A stretch of DNA of 11,258 nt from Muribaculaceae bacterium (GTDB lineage Bacteria > Bacteroidota > Bacteroidia > Bacteroidales > Muribaculaceae), in contig JAEDNZ010000054.1 of NCBI GenBank assembly GCA_016302215.1, forward strand, positions 1 to 11,258. Reading direction: 5' to 3'. The notes beneath the pieces were generated by a model. It saw only the letters and a program-made list of their open reading frames with translations. It searched no databases and was not told the origin of the DNA. How positions within the stretch are numbered: the stretch's first letter is position 1; each line of letters begins with the position of its first letter. Both the position numbers and the translations under genes were made by a program. Positions 1 through 7,675 of this stretch are shown here, piece by piece.

Positions 1-81
1 TGGCTCTGAGGGCGTTGTGGTGGGGGTAAGGGCGGTAAGGCTTTAAGGAATTTTAGGGAATTATGGAGTGATATGGGCGGG

Positions 82-117
82 CTCGGAGCACTCGGAGCAC
101 TCAGAGCACTCGGAGGG
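82..117 (+). repeat. 9-bp tandem repeat, four copies of CTCGGAGCA
   Basis: The unit CTCGGAGCA occurs exactly at 82-90 and 91-99. It recurs with one change at 100-108 (CTCAGAGCA) and with a diverged end at 109-117 (CTCGGAGGG). The array lies about 100 bp upstream of the protease start, outside any supported gene. The unit length is a multiple of three, but I do not think the stretch is translated. It could be a slippage-prone spacer or a repeated protein-binding site; the sequence does not decide between them. Confidence 0.8.
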
Positions 118-139
118 CGCGGAGGGGGCGGTGAGGTGT

Positions 140-187
140 TATTTTTTGCGAAAAGTGCGGATATGTGGCGGGGATTGTGTAACTTCG
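140..187 (+). promoter_or_regulatory. possible Bacteroidota-type promoter region (weak)
   Basis: The Bacteroidota primary sigma factor prefers TAnnTTTG near -7 with a TTG element near -33. Two imperfect -7 candidates precede the protease gene: TATTTTTTG at 140-148, which has one extra base in the spacer, and TAACTTCG at 180-187, which has one mismatch. Neither has a well-spaced TTG upstream. The second would give a leader of about 25 nt. This is a guess about where transcription starts, not a firm call. Confidence 0.15.
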
Positions 188-219
188 CCTAAAATTTCTT
201 ACAACACATCAATCACGAT

Positions 220-1881
220 ATGAGACGACTCATCTATGTAGTGGTGTGCGCGGCGCTGCTGCCAATGGCAGCGGCGCTTGGCGCCACTGGCAGCAGCAAG
301 AGCGATATTTCGCGCAACTTAGTCATTTTCAATGCTTTGGTCAAGGAGCTGATGATTAACTATGTGGATACTATCGACGTGGATAAGCTGATGACGACGA
401 CCATCGGCGATATGCTGTCGCAGATTGACCCATACACCACATATTATCCTGCCGACGACACGGACGAGTTGGCACAGATCTCCACGGGCCAGTATGGGGG
501 CATCGGCGCTTACTTAGGGTCACGCGATAATACGCCGTATTTCAGCTTCCCGATGTATGACTCACCGGCACGCAACGCCGGCATCCGTCACGGCGATGTG
601 ATAGTTGCCATCAACGGCGACAGCATCAACGGCGGCACCAGCACTGACGAGGTGAGCCGGCGTCTGCGCGGTCAGCCCGGCACGAAGCTGACGGTGACTG
701 TGCGGAGGCCGTATGAGGCCGACTCGATACAGAGCTTTGAGCTGATGCGCCAGAGCATCAAGGTCAACGCGCTGCCATACTATGGCATCTTAGATGACGG
801 GGCCGGATATATCAAGCTCACCACGTTCAATGAGAAAAGCGCCGGACTGGTGCGCGACGCCATCGCGGCGATGCAGGCCACGGGTCGTCTGCGCAGCATC
901 ATCTTGGACCTCTGCAATAATGGCGGCGGCATCATTGATGGCGCGGTGCAGATAGTGGGGCTGTTTGTGCCCAAGGGCACGGAGGTGGTGCGGACGCGCG
1001 GCGCCGACCCCAAAGATGTGAAGATTTACAAGACCACGCGGGCCCCTATCGTGGATAGCAGCATGCCCGTGGCGGTGCTTATCGACGGCGCCACGGCGTC
1101 GGCATCAGAGATAGTGGCCGGCGCACTGCAGGACCTGGACCGCGCCGTGGTGATAGGCACGCGGTCATATGGCAAGGGGTTAGTGCAGGCATCGCGCCCG
1201 CTGCCCTACGACGGGCTGCTGAAGGTGACGATAGCGCGCTATTACATACCCAGCGGGCGCCTTATCCAGGCCCTGGACTACAGCCACCGCAACGCCGACG
1301 GCACCCCCGGGCACGTGCCTGACAGCCTCACCTCGGTGTTTTACACGCGCCATGGGCGCCCTGTGCGCGATGGCGGCGGCATCAGCCCCGATGTGGCGAT
1401 GCCGGCCGACAGCACCACAAATCGCCTGATATACAATATCATATCAGACAATTGGGCCTACGACTACGCCAACTACTACCGGGCTCAACACCCGACGGTG
1501 GCTGACGCCGACCATTTTGAGATTACCGACTCGATTTTTGACGATTTCAAGCGCTTTATAGACCCGGCGCGCTTTAAGTATGACAAGCTATGCGAGACGG
1601 GTCTGAAGTATCTGCGCGATGCCGCACAGATAGAGGGGTATATGAACGACACGGTGGCAGCGCAGTTTGACATCCTCGCCGCCATGCTCAAGCACGACCT
1701 CTATCGCGATCTCGACTACAACCGCAAGGTCATCAAAGAGCTGCTTGACAACGAAATATCGGAGCGCTACTTCTCAGAGGCAGACAATGTCAAGCGCATG
1801 CTGCGCTATGACACAGCCGTAGATACGGCGCGCGCCGTGCTCTCAGACTACAACCGCTACCGCCGTCTGCTCATACCCTGA
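220..1881 (+). CDS. S41-family C-terminal processing protease (CTP/Tsp-like), periplasmic
   Basis: This is a 553-residue serine endopeptidase of the tail-specific/C-terminal processing type, which trims or degrades periplasmic proteins. Seen: an N-terminal signal peptide (MRR, then a hydrophobic stretch to about residue 20 ending in small residues); a helical N-terminal segment ending in DPYTTYYP (70-77); a PDZ domain at about 88-165 with its GGIGAYLG loop (93-100); and the peptidase core at about 185-395. The catalytic residues match the family exactly in spacing: Ser294 in ATASASEI, Lys319 in GTRSYGKG (25 residues later) and Gln323 four further on, as in E. coli Tsp S430/K455 and B. subtilis CtpB S309/K334/Q338. 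Residues about 400-553 form a charged, probably helical C-terminal extension, longer than in CtpB. The ATG at 220 is chosen because it starts the signal peptide directly; there is no Shine-Dalgarno sequence. C10 lies too early in the signal for a normal lipobox, so a lipoprotein is unlikely. Substrates cannot be told from sequence. Confidence 0.95.
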   Translation: MRRLIYVVVCAALLPMAAALGATGSSKSDISRNLVIFNALVKELMINYVDTIDVDKLMTTTIGDMLSQIDPYTTYYPADDTDELAQISTGQYGGIGAYLGSRDNTPYFSFPMYDSPARNAGIRHGDVIVAINGDSINGGTSTDEVSRRLRGQPGTKLTVTVRRPYEADSIQSFELMRQSIKVNALPYYGILDDGAGYIKLTTFNEKSAGLVRDAIAAMQATGRLRSIILDLCNNGGGIIDGAVQIVGLFVPKGTEVVRTRGADPKDVKIYKTTRAPIVDSSMPVAVLIDGATASASEIVAGALQDLDRAVVIGTRSYGKGLVQASRPLPYDGLLKVTIARYYIPSGRLIQALDYSHRNADGTPGHVPDSLTSVFYTRHGRPVRDGGGISPDVAMPADSTTNRLIYNIISDNWAYDYANYYRAQHPTVADADHFEITDSIFDDFKRFIDPARFKYDKLCETGLKYLRDAAQIEGYMNDTVAAQFDILAAMLKHDLYRDLDYNRKVIKELLDNEISERYFSEADNVKRMLRYDTAVDTARAVLSDYNRYRRLLIP

Positions 1882-1950
1882 GGGATAGCGGCGGCATCAC
1901 ACACAGCATACAGCATACACATCATAGCACCTCATAGCACCATAACACTG
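1882..1950 (+). repeat. protease-mfd spacer with short direct repeats
   Basis: This 69-bp spacer is A/C-rich and contains CAGCATA at 1904-1910 and 1911-1917, and TCATAGCAC at 1922-1930 and 1932-1940 (10-bp period), followed by the related CATAACAC at 1941-1948. I see neither a stem-loop with a T-run nor a TAnnTTTG element, so mfd is probably co-transcribed with the protease gene, although a divergent promoter form cannot be excluded. The AT-richer stretch just before the mfd ATG replaces a Shine-Dalgarno sequence. Confidence 0.55.
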
Positions 1951-4900
1951 ATGACCATCACTGATTTAGCACAACGCTTTGCCACGCCGGGGCGCCGGCG
2001 GGCCCTGGCACGCATGGTGCAGCATGGCGACGCCACAGTGGCGGGCCTCGCCGGCTCGTCAACGGCGATGATGCTGGCGTCGCTGCCGACGACGGCGGAG
2101 CCCATTGTGGTGGTTGGCGACTCACTCGACGATGCCGGCTACCTATACCACGACCTTGGGCGCATCGTGGGCTACGATGCCGTGGCGATGCTGCCCTCGG
2201 CATATAAGCGCGACATCAAATATGGCCAGATTGACGCCCCAAATCAGGTGCTGCGCACCGAGACGCTCCGCTCGCTGGCCGGCGGCACCGGTCTGCGATA
2301 TGTTGTCACCTATCCCGACGCCCTTGCCGAGCGCGTGGCGCCGAAGGCGGCCATCGACAGCGTCACCATCAACGTGGCAGTGGGCGACAGCCCGGGCATG
2401 GAAGCGCTCTGCGACAGCCTCCTCGCCAAGGGCTTTGCGCGGGTGGATTATGTGTATGAGCCGGGGCATTTTGCCGTGCGCGGCTCTATCGTCGATGTCT
2501 TCGGCTATGCCGATGAGATGCCCCTGCGCATCGACTTCTTCGGCGATGAGATAGACTCGCTGCGCTCGTTCAATGTGGAGACGCAGCTGTCAGAGGCGCC
2601 ACGCCAACACGCCGCCATCACCGCGGCGATAGACACGCGTCGCGACCACGGTGTGGCGCTGACCGAGTATGTAAGCCCCGACACGCTGTGGGCTGTGCGC
2701 GACCGCGAGGCCATGCTGGGGCGCATCCGCGCCATCGCCGCCGAGACGTTCTCTCAGAGCGCCATGATAGCATCAGAGGGCGATGCCGACGCCATGAGCA
2801 ATGTGGTCGATGCCGAGGCTTTTGCCACGCGCTTTGCCACCTTCCGCACCCTCGCCTTCACGTCTGCTCGGGCCGCGTCGCTGACCACGATGGCGCCCAA
2901 GGCATGCGTTGAGGCCGATTGCAGCCCCCAAGGCATATATCACAAGAACTTTGACCTCATCAGCGAGGCCTTCAAGAAGCTGCTTGGCGAGGGCTACACG
3001 CTGTATATCCTGAGCGACAACGCCGCTCAGTTTGCCCGCCTCCGCGTCATCTTTGAGGACCGCGGCGACGACATCAGCTTCACGCCCGTGGAAGGCACCC
3101 TGCACGAGGGGTTTGTGGATCACGACACGCGCATCTGCGTGTTCACCGACCACCAGATATTTGACCGCTTTCACAAATACTCGCTCAAGAGCGACCGTGC
3201 GCGCTCAGGCAAGCTCGCCCTGTCGCTCAAGGAGCTGAGCCAGATAGAGCCGGGCGACTATATCGTGCACATAGACCACGGCGTGGGGCGCTTTGCGGGG
3301 CTGCTTCGCACAGACGTGGGCGGCCACACCCAGGAGATGATTAAGCTGGTGTATCAAAACAACGACATCATCTTTGTGTCAATACACTCGCTGCACAAGC
3401 TCTCCAAGTATCGAGGCAAGGAGGGCGTGCCCCCCAAGCTCAACCGCATAGGCACCGGGGCCTGGGCCAAGGTCAAAGAGCGCACCAAGAGCAAGCTCAA
3501 AGATATAGCACGCGACCTGATACAGCTCTATGCCCGGCGCAGACAGGAGCAAGGCTTTGCCTTCTCGCCCGACTCGTATATGCAGCAGGAGCTGGAGGCC
3601 TCATTTATCTATGAGGATACTCCCGACCAGCTCACCGCGACACGCGCCGTCAAGGCCGACATGGAGAGCGACCGCCCGATGGACCGCCTCATCTGCGGCG
3701 ATGTGGGCTTCGGCAAGACCGAGATAGCCATACGCGCCGCGTTCAAGGCCGCCACTGATGGCAAGCAGGTGGCGGTGTTGGTGCCCACCACTGTGCTCGC
3801 CTATCAGCATTATCACACCTTCAGCGACCGCCTCAAGGACTTCCCCGTGAGAGTGGATTACCTGTCGCGTGCACGCACGCCCAAGCAGGTCAAGGCCATC
3901 CTCGCCGACCTCTCCGCCGGCAAGATAGATATCCTCATCGGCACACACAAGCTCATAGGCAAGACCGTAAAGTTTCATGACCTGGGATTGCTCATCATAG
4001 ACGAGGAGCAGAAATTCGGCGTCGCCGTCAAGGAGCGCCTCAAGCAGCTCAAGGTCAATATCGACACGCTCACCATGAGCGCCACACCCATACCGCGCAC
4101 GCTCCAGTTCTCGCTTATGGGGGCTCGCGACCTGTCGAACATCACCACCCCACCGCCCAACCGCTACCCCATCGTGACGTCAGTCAACACCCTGAGCGAC
4201 GACATCGTCAGCGAGGCCGTCAACTTTGAGCTGTCGCGCAGCGGCCAGGTGTTCTTTGTCAACAACCGCATCGAGGGGCTGTATGAGCTGCAAGCTATGC
4301 TCGCCCGCCTGGTGCCCGACGCACGCGTGGTGGTGGCACACGGTCAGATGGCTCCCGACAAGCTCGAGCAGGCCATCGTGGATTTTGCCGCACATGACTA
4401 TGACGTGCTGCTCTCCACGTCCATCATCGAGAGTGGCATCGACATGCCTCGCGTCAACACCATCATCGTCAACAATGCCCAAAATTTCGGTCTCAGCGAG
4501 CTGCATCAGCTCAGAGGGCGCGTGGGGCGCTCGTCGCGCAAGGCCTTCTGCTACCTGATGGTGCCGGCGTCGGTGGAGCTCAGCGCCGTGGCACGCCGCC
4601 GCCTGCAAGCCATAGAGAGCTTCTCAGACTTGGGCTCCGGCATCCATATCGCCATGCAAGACCTGGACATACGCGGCGCCGGCAACCTGCTTGGCGCCGA
4701 GCAGTCAGGCTTCATCGCCGACCTGGGCTACGAGACATATCAGAAGATACTCAAAGAAGCTGTCACCGAGCTGCGCACACAAGAGTTTGCCTCACTCTAC
4801 AAAGACGGGGGCGAAGAAGCCGCCGGCGAGGAGGCCGAATATGTGGCCGACTGCGTCATCGAGAGCGACCTGGAGCTGCTGTTGCCCGCCACCTACGTGC

Positions 4901-5304
4901 CCCAGGAGAGCGAGCGCATAGCGCTATACCAGGAGCTTGACAGCATAGAGCGCGCGACAGACCTCGAGGCCTTCAGAGAGCGGCTCATAGACCGCTTTGG
5001 CCGTCTGCCTCAAGTGGCCGAGGAGCTGCTGCAAGTGCCGCGCCTGAGACGCAAAGCCCGCACCCTCGGCATCGAGAAGGTGGCGCTCAAGGGCGGCAAG
5101 ATGTACACATACTTTGTGGGGCGCAGCAACGAGGCCTACTATCAGTCGGCAATGTTTGGCCGCATGATACGCTACCTGCAGGAAGACACGCAGCGGGTGC
5201 ATATACGCGAGACCAACGGGCGTCAGAGCTTCGCCTTTGACCGCGTGGCCACCGTGAGCGAGGCCGTAGCAATCTTGCAGCATATCCTCAGCCTGGAGCC
5301 GTGA
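1951..5304 (+). CDS. mfd: transcription-repair coupling factor Mfd
   Basis: This 1117-residue cytoplasmic DNA translocase (E. coli Mfd is 1148) pushes RNA polymerase off lesions and recruits UvrA for nucleotide excision repair. Domains seen in order: a UvrB-like N-terminal module at about 25-330, including LPSAYKRDIKYGQID (81-95) and the UvrB-like FAVRGSIVDVFG (174-185) of the UvrA-contact region; the RNA polymerase interaction domain at about 425-490 with YIVHIDHGVGRFAGL (437-451); then a RecG-like helicase pair. Motifs are Walker A GDVGFGKTE (583-591), Walker B DEEQ (684-687), motif III SATPIPRT (710-717), motif VI QLRGRVGR (853-860), and the TRG region with DLDIRGAGNLLGAEQSG (904-920). A C-terminal D7-type regulatory domain runs from about 970 to the end. 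Every key motif is intact. The ATG at 1951 gives the expected N-terminal length. The gene follows the protease by 69 bp on the same strand and converges with tamL. Confidence 0.98.
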   Translation: MTITDLAQRFATPGRRRALARMVQHGDATVAGLAGSSTAMMLASLPTTAEPIVVVGDSLDDAGYLYHDLGRIVGYDAVAMLPSAYKRDIKYGQIDAPNQVLRTETLRSLAGGTGLRYVVTYPDALAERVAPKAAIDSVTINVAVGDSPGMEALCDSLLAKGFARVDYVYEPGHFAVRGSIVDVFGYADEMPLRIDFFGDEIDSLRSFNVETQLSEAPRQHAAITAAIDTRRDHGVALTEYVSPDTLWAVRDREAMLGRIRAIAAETFSQSAMIASEGDADAMSNVVDAEAFATRFATFRTLAFTSARAASLTTMAPKACVEADCSPQGIYHKNFDLISEAFKKLLGEGYTLYILSDNAAQFARLRVIFEDRGDDISFTPVEGTLHEGFVDHDTRICVFTDHQIFDRFHKYSLKSDRARSGKLALSLKELSQIEPGDYIVHIDHGVGRFAGLLRTDVGGHTQEMIKLVYQNNDIIFVSIHSLHKLSKYRGKEGVPPKLNRIGTGAWAKVKERTKSKLKDIARDLIQLYARRRQEQGFAFSPDSYMQQELEASFIYEDTPDQLTATRAVKADMESDRPMDRLICGDVGFGKTEIAIRAAFKAATDGKQVAVLVPTTVLAYQHYHTFSDRLKDFPVRVDYLSRARTPKQVKAILADLSAGKIDILIGTHKLIGKTVKFHDLGLLIIDEEQKFGVAVKERLKQLKVNIDTLTMSATPIPRTLQFSLMGARDLSNITTPPPNRYPIVTSVNTLSDDIVSEAVNFELSRSGQVFFVNNRIEGLYELQAMLARLVPDARVVVAHGQMAPDKLEQAIVDFAAHDYDVLLSTSIIESGIDMPRVNTIIVNNAQNFGLSELHQLRGRVGRSSRKAFCYLMVPASVELSAVARRRLQAIESFSDLGSGIHIAMQDLDIRGAGNLLGAEQSGFIADLGYETYQKILKEAVTELRTQEFASLYKDGGEEAAGEEAEYVADCVIESDLELLLPATYVPQESERIALYQELDSIERATDLEAFRERLIDRFGRLPQVAEELLQVPRLRRKARTLGIEKVALKGGKMYTYFVGRSNEAYYQSAMFGRMIRYLQEDTQRVHIRETNGRQSFAFDRVATVSEAVAILQHILSLEP

Positions 5305-5326
5305 GGCGCCATCAGAAGGGATATCC
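5286..5326. other. convergent junction of mfd and tamL, 7-bp spacer
   Basis: The mfd stop (TGA, 5302-5304) and the reverse-strand tamL stop (5312-5314) leave only 5305-5311 between the genes. A 5-bp stem CCTCA (5286-5290)/TGAGG (5302-5306) with an 11-nt loop, and the palindrome GGATATCC (5319-5326) inside tamL, are the only symmetric elements I noticed. Neither has a T-run, so I do not call an intrinsic terminator. Transcripts from both sides probably run into the opposite gene or end in a Rho-dependent manner. Confidence 0.5.
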
Positions 5327-7675
5327 TATGGCCAAATGGAAGGCCAGCGACTTGCCGAACGACTCCATATTGTAATATCCGCCGTGGCCGGTGTTGTACG
5401 GGGCGTGAATGCCTATGCCCAAGTCAGCACGCAGCACGAGCATACTGATGTCGAGGCGCAGGCCGCAGCCGGTGCCCAGCGCCAGGTCGCGCAGGAATTT
5501 GGAGGCCACCACCTCGGCGCCCGGGCGCGCGGGGTCACTCTTGAGCAGCCACACATTGCCGGCATCGACAAACAGCGCACCGTGCAGCGGTCCGAAGAGT
5601 GGAAAGCGATACTCCACATTGGCCTCAAACTTGAGCGTGCCCGTCTGGTCAAAGTAGCTCGTGCCGGCAATGTCGGGCGAGCGATAACGCCCGGGGCCTA
5701 TGCTGCGCACGGTGAAGGCGCGCACCGAGTTGGCGCCGCCCACATAGAATTGCTCGGCGTAGGGCACCTGCTGTGAGTTGCCATAGGCGTGAGCTACGCC
5801 GGCAGCAGCACGCATCACCAGCCAGTGTTTGCCTAACACGCGATGCCCCCACACTAACTGCGCCGTGGCTTTGACAAACTGAGAGAAAGGAGTGCCGAAG
5901 AGTTTCTTCTCTCCCTTGGCGCCGCACGCCTGATAGATGCCCCAGAAGATATTGCCGGCCTCTGAGATGGTAAAGGTCCAGTTGAGGGTGTTGCGGTTGT
6001 CAAAGTTGCGGTCGTAGGTGTAGGTGTATGACATCTGTGGTATAAACTGGTTCTGGAAGCTCTGTGCCACGGCGGGGTTTTCGGCCATGATGTCGTCAAA
6101 CTCGGCGGTGGTGTTGATGAGCTTGGTGTAGGTGAGCTTGAAGGGCGTGAAAGAGTTTGACACATAGCGCCGCAGACGCCAGTCATAGCTGATGGCGGCG
6201 TCAAACTGAGCCATCTTGAAGAAGTGCGGCCTATTGAGCAGGTCGGCGCCAAGCTGGAAGCGAGTCCAGTTGAGCTGATATCGGCCTCGTGGGATAAACT
6301 TGGGGGCGAGGAGGCGCGGCACGGCGAGTGAGCCTGAGAGGCCCACCTCATAGGAGTTGAAGAGCGAGCGGTCGCTGCCCTTGCCTGTCTGCCACTCGTA
6401 GGCACCGGTGAGGTTGACGCTGAGCTGCTCGCCGCCGCCAAAGAGGTTGCGGTTGGTGAGTCCCAGCGAGAGGCCCGGCCCAATGTAGGAGTTGGATTTT
6501 GACTTGACGTTGACCTCTATAGATGCCTCCAGCGGCGCATCAAAGGTGCAATCGATGGCCACGTTGAGCGTAGGAGTGGCGCAGGTGGTGTCGGGGCGTG
6601 CGCTGATGTCGATGGAGCGGAAGATGCCCAGGCGCGACAGGTAGGTCTGAGTGCGGTTCATGTCGCGCACCGAGAATGTGCGCCCCGGGCGGAAAGTCAC
6701 ATTCTCCTCGATAGACTTTGAGCGCAGCCTCGAGGGACGCATCTGAATGAGCGTGAGGCGCCGCAGCGCCATGGTGTCAGGCACTCCGCCGCCCTCGTTG
6801 CGCGCCACGGTGACCGTGACGGCGCCGGTGACATATCGGTTGCGCGCCATTGCGGGTATGTTGGCGGCGAGCTTCATGCGGAGCGCCACAGAGCCGCGCT
6901 GCATCACGCTGTCGGCGAGGTATTCAATGTATGATGGCTGGAAGAAATAGTAGCCCTTGTTGCGCAGGGCGTTGGCGATGCGGGTGCGAGCCGCCGTGAG
7001 CGAGTCAGTGCAGTAACGCTGCCCCGGGCGCGACAGATACGGGTCCATCGCCGCCACCGAGTCAATGGCGTGGTTGAGGGCGCAGGTGTCGGGGAGCATC
7101 TCCACTCCGCTGACGGGGTATAGGGGCCCGGGGGTCACGGTGTAGGTGATTTTGGCCTTCTTGGGGTCTTTTGATGACGTGAGGGTGTAGCTGCCGGTGC
7201 CGCGGAAAAAGCCGTTGTTGTCAAGGATTTCCTCTATCATGTGAGTGCGTAAGTCGGGGCGCACGTCTGACACTAACACCGGCTCCTCCACTAAATGCTC
7301 ATAGAGCCAATGCTTGAGGCCGGAGGGCGGATTGCTCCAATTGTTATATACCCACAGGCCTATGGGTAGCGGCGACCTGACGCCCAGCAGCGACCAGTAG
7401 TTGTTAGGCTCCACATCTACGGCTTCGATGATGGCGTCCTGCACGTCGGCGGGCAGTGGATTTACGGTCTTGGTCTTGCCGGCCTCGGTGGTGACGGTGT
7501 TGCCCACAAAGGTGACTTTCTTGCCGGTGTATAGCTGCTCGTCGTCGGCGATGCGGCGCGTGGTGGAGCATGCTGCTGTGACGAGCACCATCAGCAGCGC
7601 CACGGAGGCCACCGCTGCGGCTGTCACGGCTCGCGGCCGCATGATGCGTATATTATTGATGTCAGTCTTGGTCAT
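5312..7675 (-). CDS. tamL: TamL-type Omp85 outer-membrane lipoprotein (BamA/TamA family)
   Basis: This 787-residue outer-membrane protein of the Omp85 superfamily is of the lipidated TamA-like class found in Bacteroidota, and it pairs with TamB in envelope assembly. Seen: a hydrophobic signal segment (about 16-35) ending in LVTAAC, so Cys36 is the predicted lipidated residue; periplasmic POTRA-like domains at about 45-375, including SRLGIFRSIDI (347-357); and a beta-barrel from about 385. The barrel has GLTNRNLFGGGEQLSV (405-420), the loop-6 segment GGANSVRAF (646-654), EYRFPLFGPLHGALF (688-702) and a terminal Phe in AIGYPF, the usual barrel-insertion signal. The loop-6 motif is VRAF rather than VRGF/Y. 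No acidic surface-export signal directly follows Cys36, so the lipid probably sits on the periplasmic leaflet (inference). The coordinates use the outermost ATG, 14 bp inside the tamB end. An inner ATG at 7640-7642 (residue 12) gives a more typical MRPR signal peptide and follows AT-rich sequence, and is at least as likely. Confidence 0.93.
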   Translation of the reverse strand: MTKTDINNIRIMRPRAVTAAAVASVALLMVLVTAACSTTRRIADDEQLYTGKKVTFVGNTVTTEAGKTKTVNPLPADVQDAIIEAVDVEPNNYWSLLGVRSPLPIGLWVYNNWSNPPSGLKHWLYEHLVEEPVLVSDVRPDLRTHMIEEILDNNGFFRGTGSYTLTSSKDPKKAKITYTVTPGPLYPVSGVEMLPDTCALNHAIDSVAAMDPYLSRPGQRYCTDSLTAARTRIANALRNKGYYFFQPSYIEYLADSVMQRGSVALRMKLAANIPAMARNRYVTGAVTVTVARNEGGGVPDTMALRRLTLIQMRPSRLRSKSIEENVTFRPGRTFSVRDMNRTQTYLSRLGIFRSIDISARPDTTCATPTLNVAIDCTFDAPLEASIEVNVKSKSNSYIGPGLSLGLTNRNLFGGGEQLSVNLTGAYEWQTGKGSDRSLFNSYEVGLSGSLAVPRLLAPKFIPRGRYQLNWTRFQLGADLLNRPHFFKMAQFDAAISYDWRLRRYVSNSFTPFKLTYTKLINTTAEFDDIMAENPAVAQSFQNQFIPQMSYTYTYDRNFDNRNTLNWTFTISEAGNIFWGIYQACGAKGEKKLFGTPFSQFVKATAQLVWGHRVLGKHWLVMRAAAGVAHAYGNSQQVPYAEQFYVGGANSVRAFTVRSIGPGRYRSPDIAGTSYFDQTGTLKFEANVEYRFPLFGPLHGALFVDAGNVWLLKSDPARPGAEVVASKFLRDLALGTGCGLRLDISMLVLRADLGIGIHAPYNTGHGGYYNMESFGKSLAFHLAIGYPF
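7640..7675 (-). promoter_or_regulatory. tamB/tamL overlap with two candidate tamL start codons
   Basis: On the minus strand the outer tamL ATG (7673-7675) lies before the tamB stop (7662-7664), and the inner ATG (7640-7642) lies 19 bp after it. The DNA between the two ATGs is AT-richer than the surrounding genes and includes AATAATATA, which resembles a Bacteroidota translation-initiation region more than coding sequence. Either start keeps tamL translation physically coupled to the end of tamB. No Shine-Dalgarno motif helps to choose. Confidence 0.5.

Larger units (their letters stand above)
1..219. other. G-rich non-coding leader upstream of the S41 protease gene
   Basis: I find no convincing gene here. 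The plus strand is strongly G-skewed over about the first 180 bases and contains short imperfect repeats: GGTAAGG at 25-31 and 34-40 (9-bp period), AGGAATT at 46-52 and GGGAATT at 56-62, and the 9-bp tandem array listed separately. A T-run lies at 142-147, and the last 30 bases before the start codon are A/C-rich and AT-richer than the genes, as is usual for Bacteroidota leaders without a Shine-Dalgarno sequence. The upstream neighbour lies outside the window. Confidence 0.6.

Noticed and set aside
73..192. A 39-codon frame starting ATG GGC GGG and running through the 9-bp repeat array
   Set aside because: The product is Gly/Leu/Ala low complexity dictated by the repeat, and no start context or recognisable domain supports it. 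It ends 27 bp before the protease start in the same frame. Possible as a leader peptide, but unsupported.
2105..2554. A 149-codon plus-strand frame inside mfd
   Set aside because: It is an Ala/Arg/Ser/Trp-rich out-of-frame reading of the conserved UvrB-like part of Mfd.
5286..5306. The CCTCA/TGAGG stem at the mfd end as an intrinsic terminator
   Set aside because: The stem is only five base pairs with an 11-nt loop and no T-run on either strand.
5854..6483. A 209-codon minus-strand frame inside tamL
   Set aside because: It is Ser/Thr/Pro-rich shadow translation of the TamL barrel region in another frame, with no domain.
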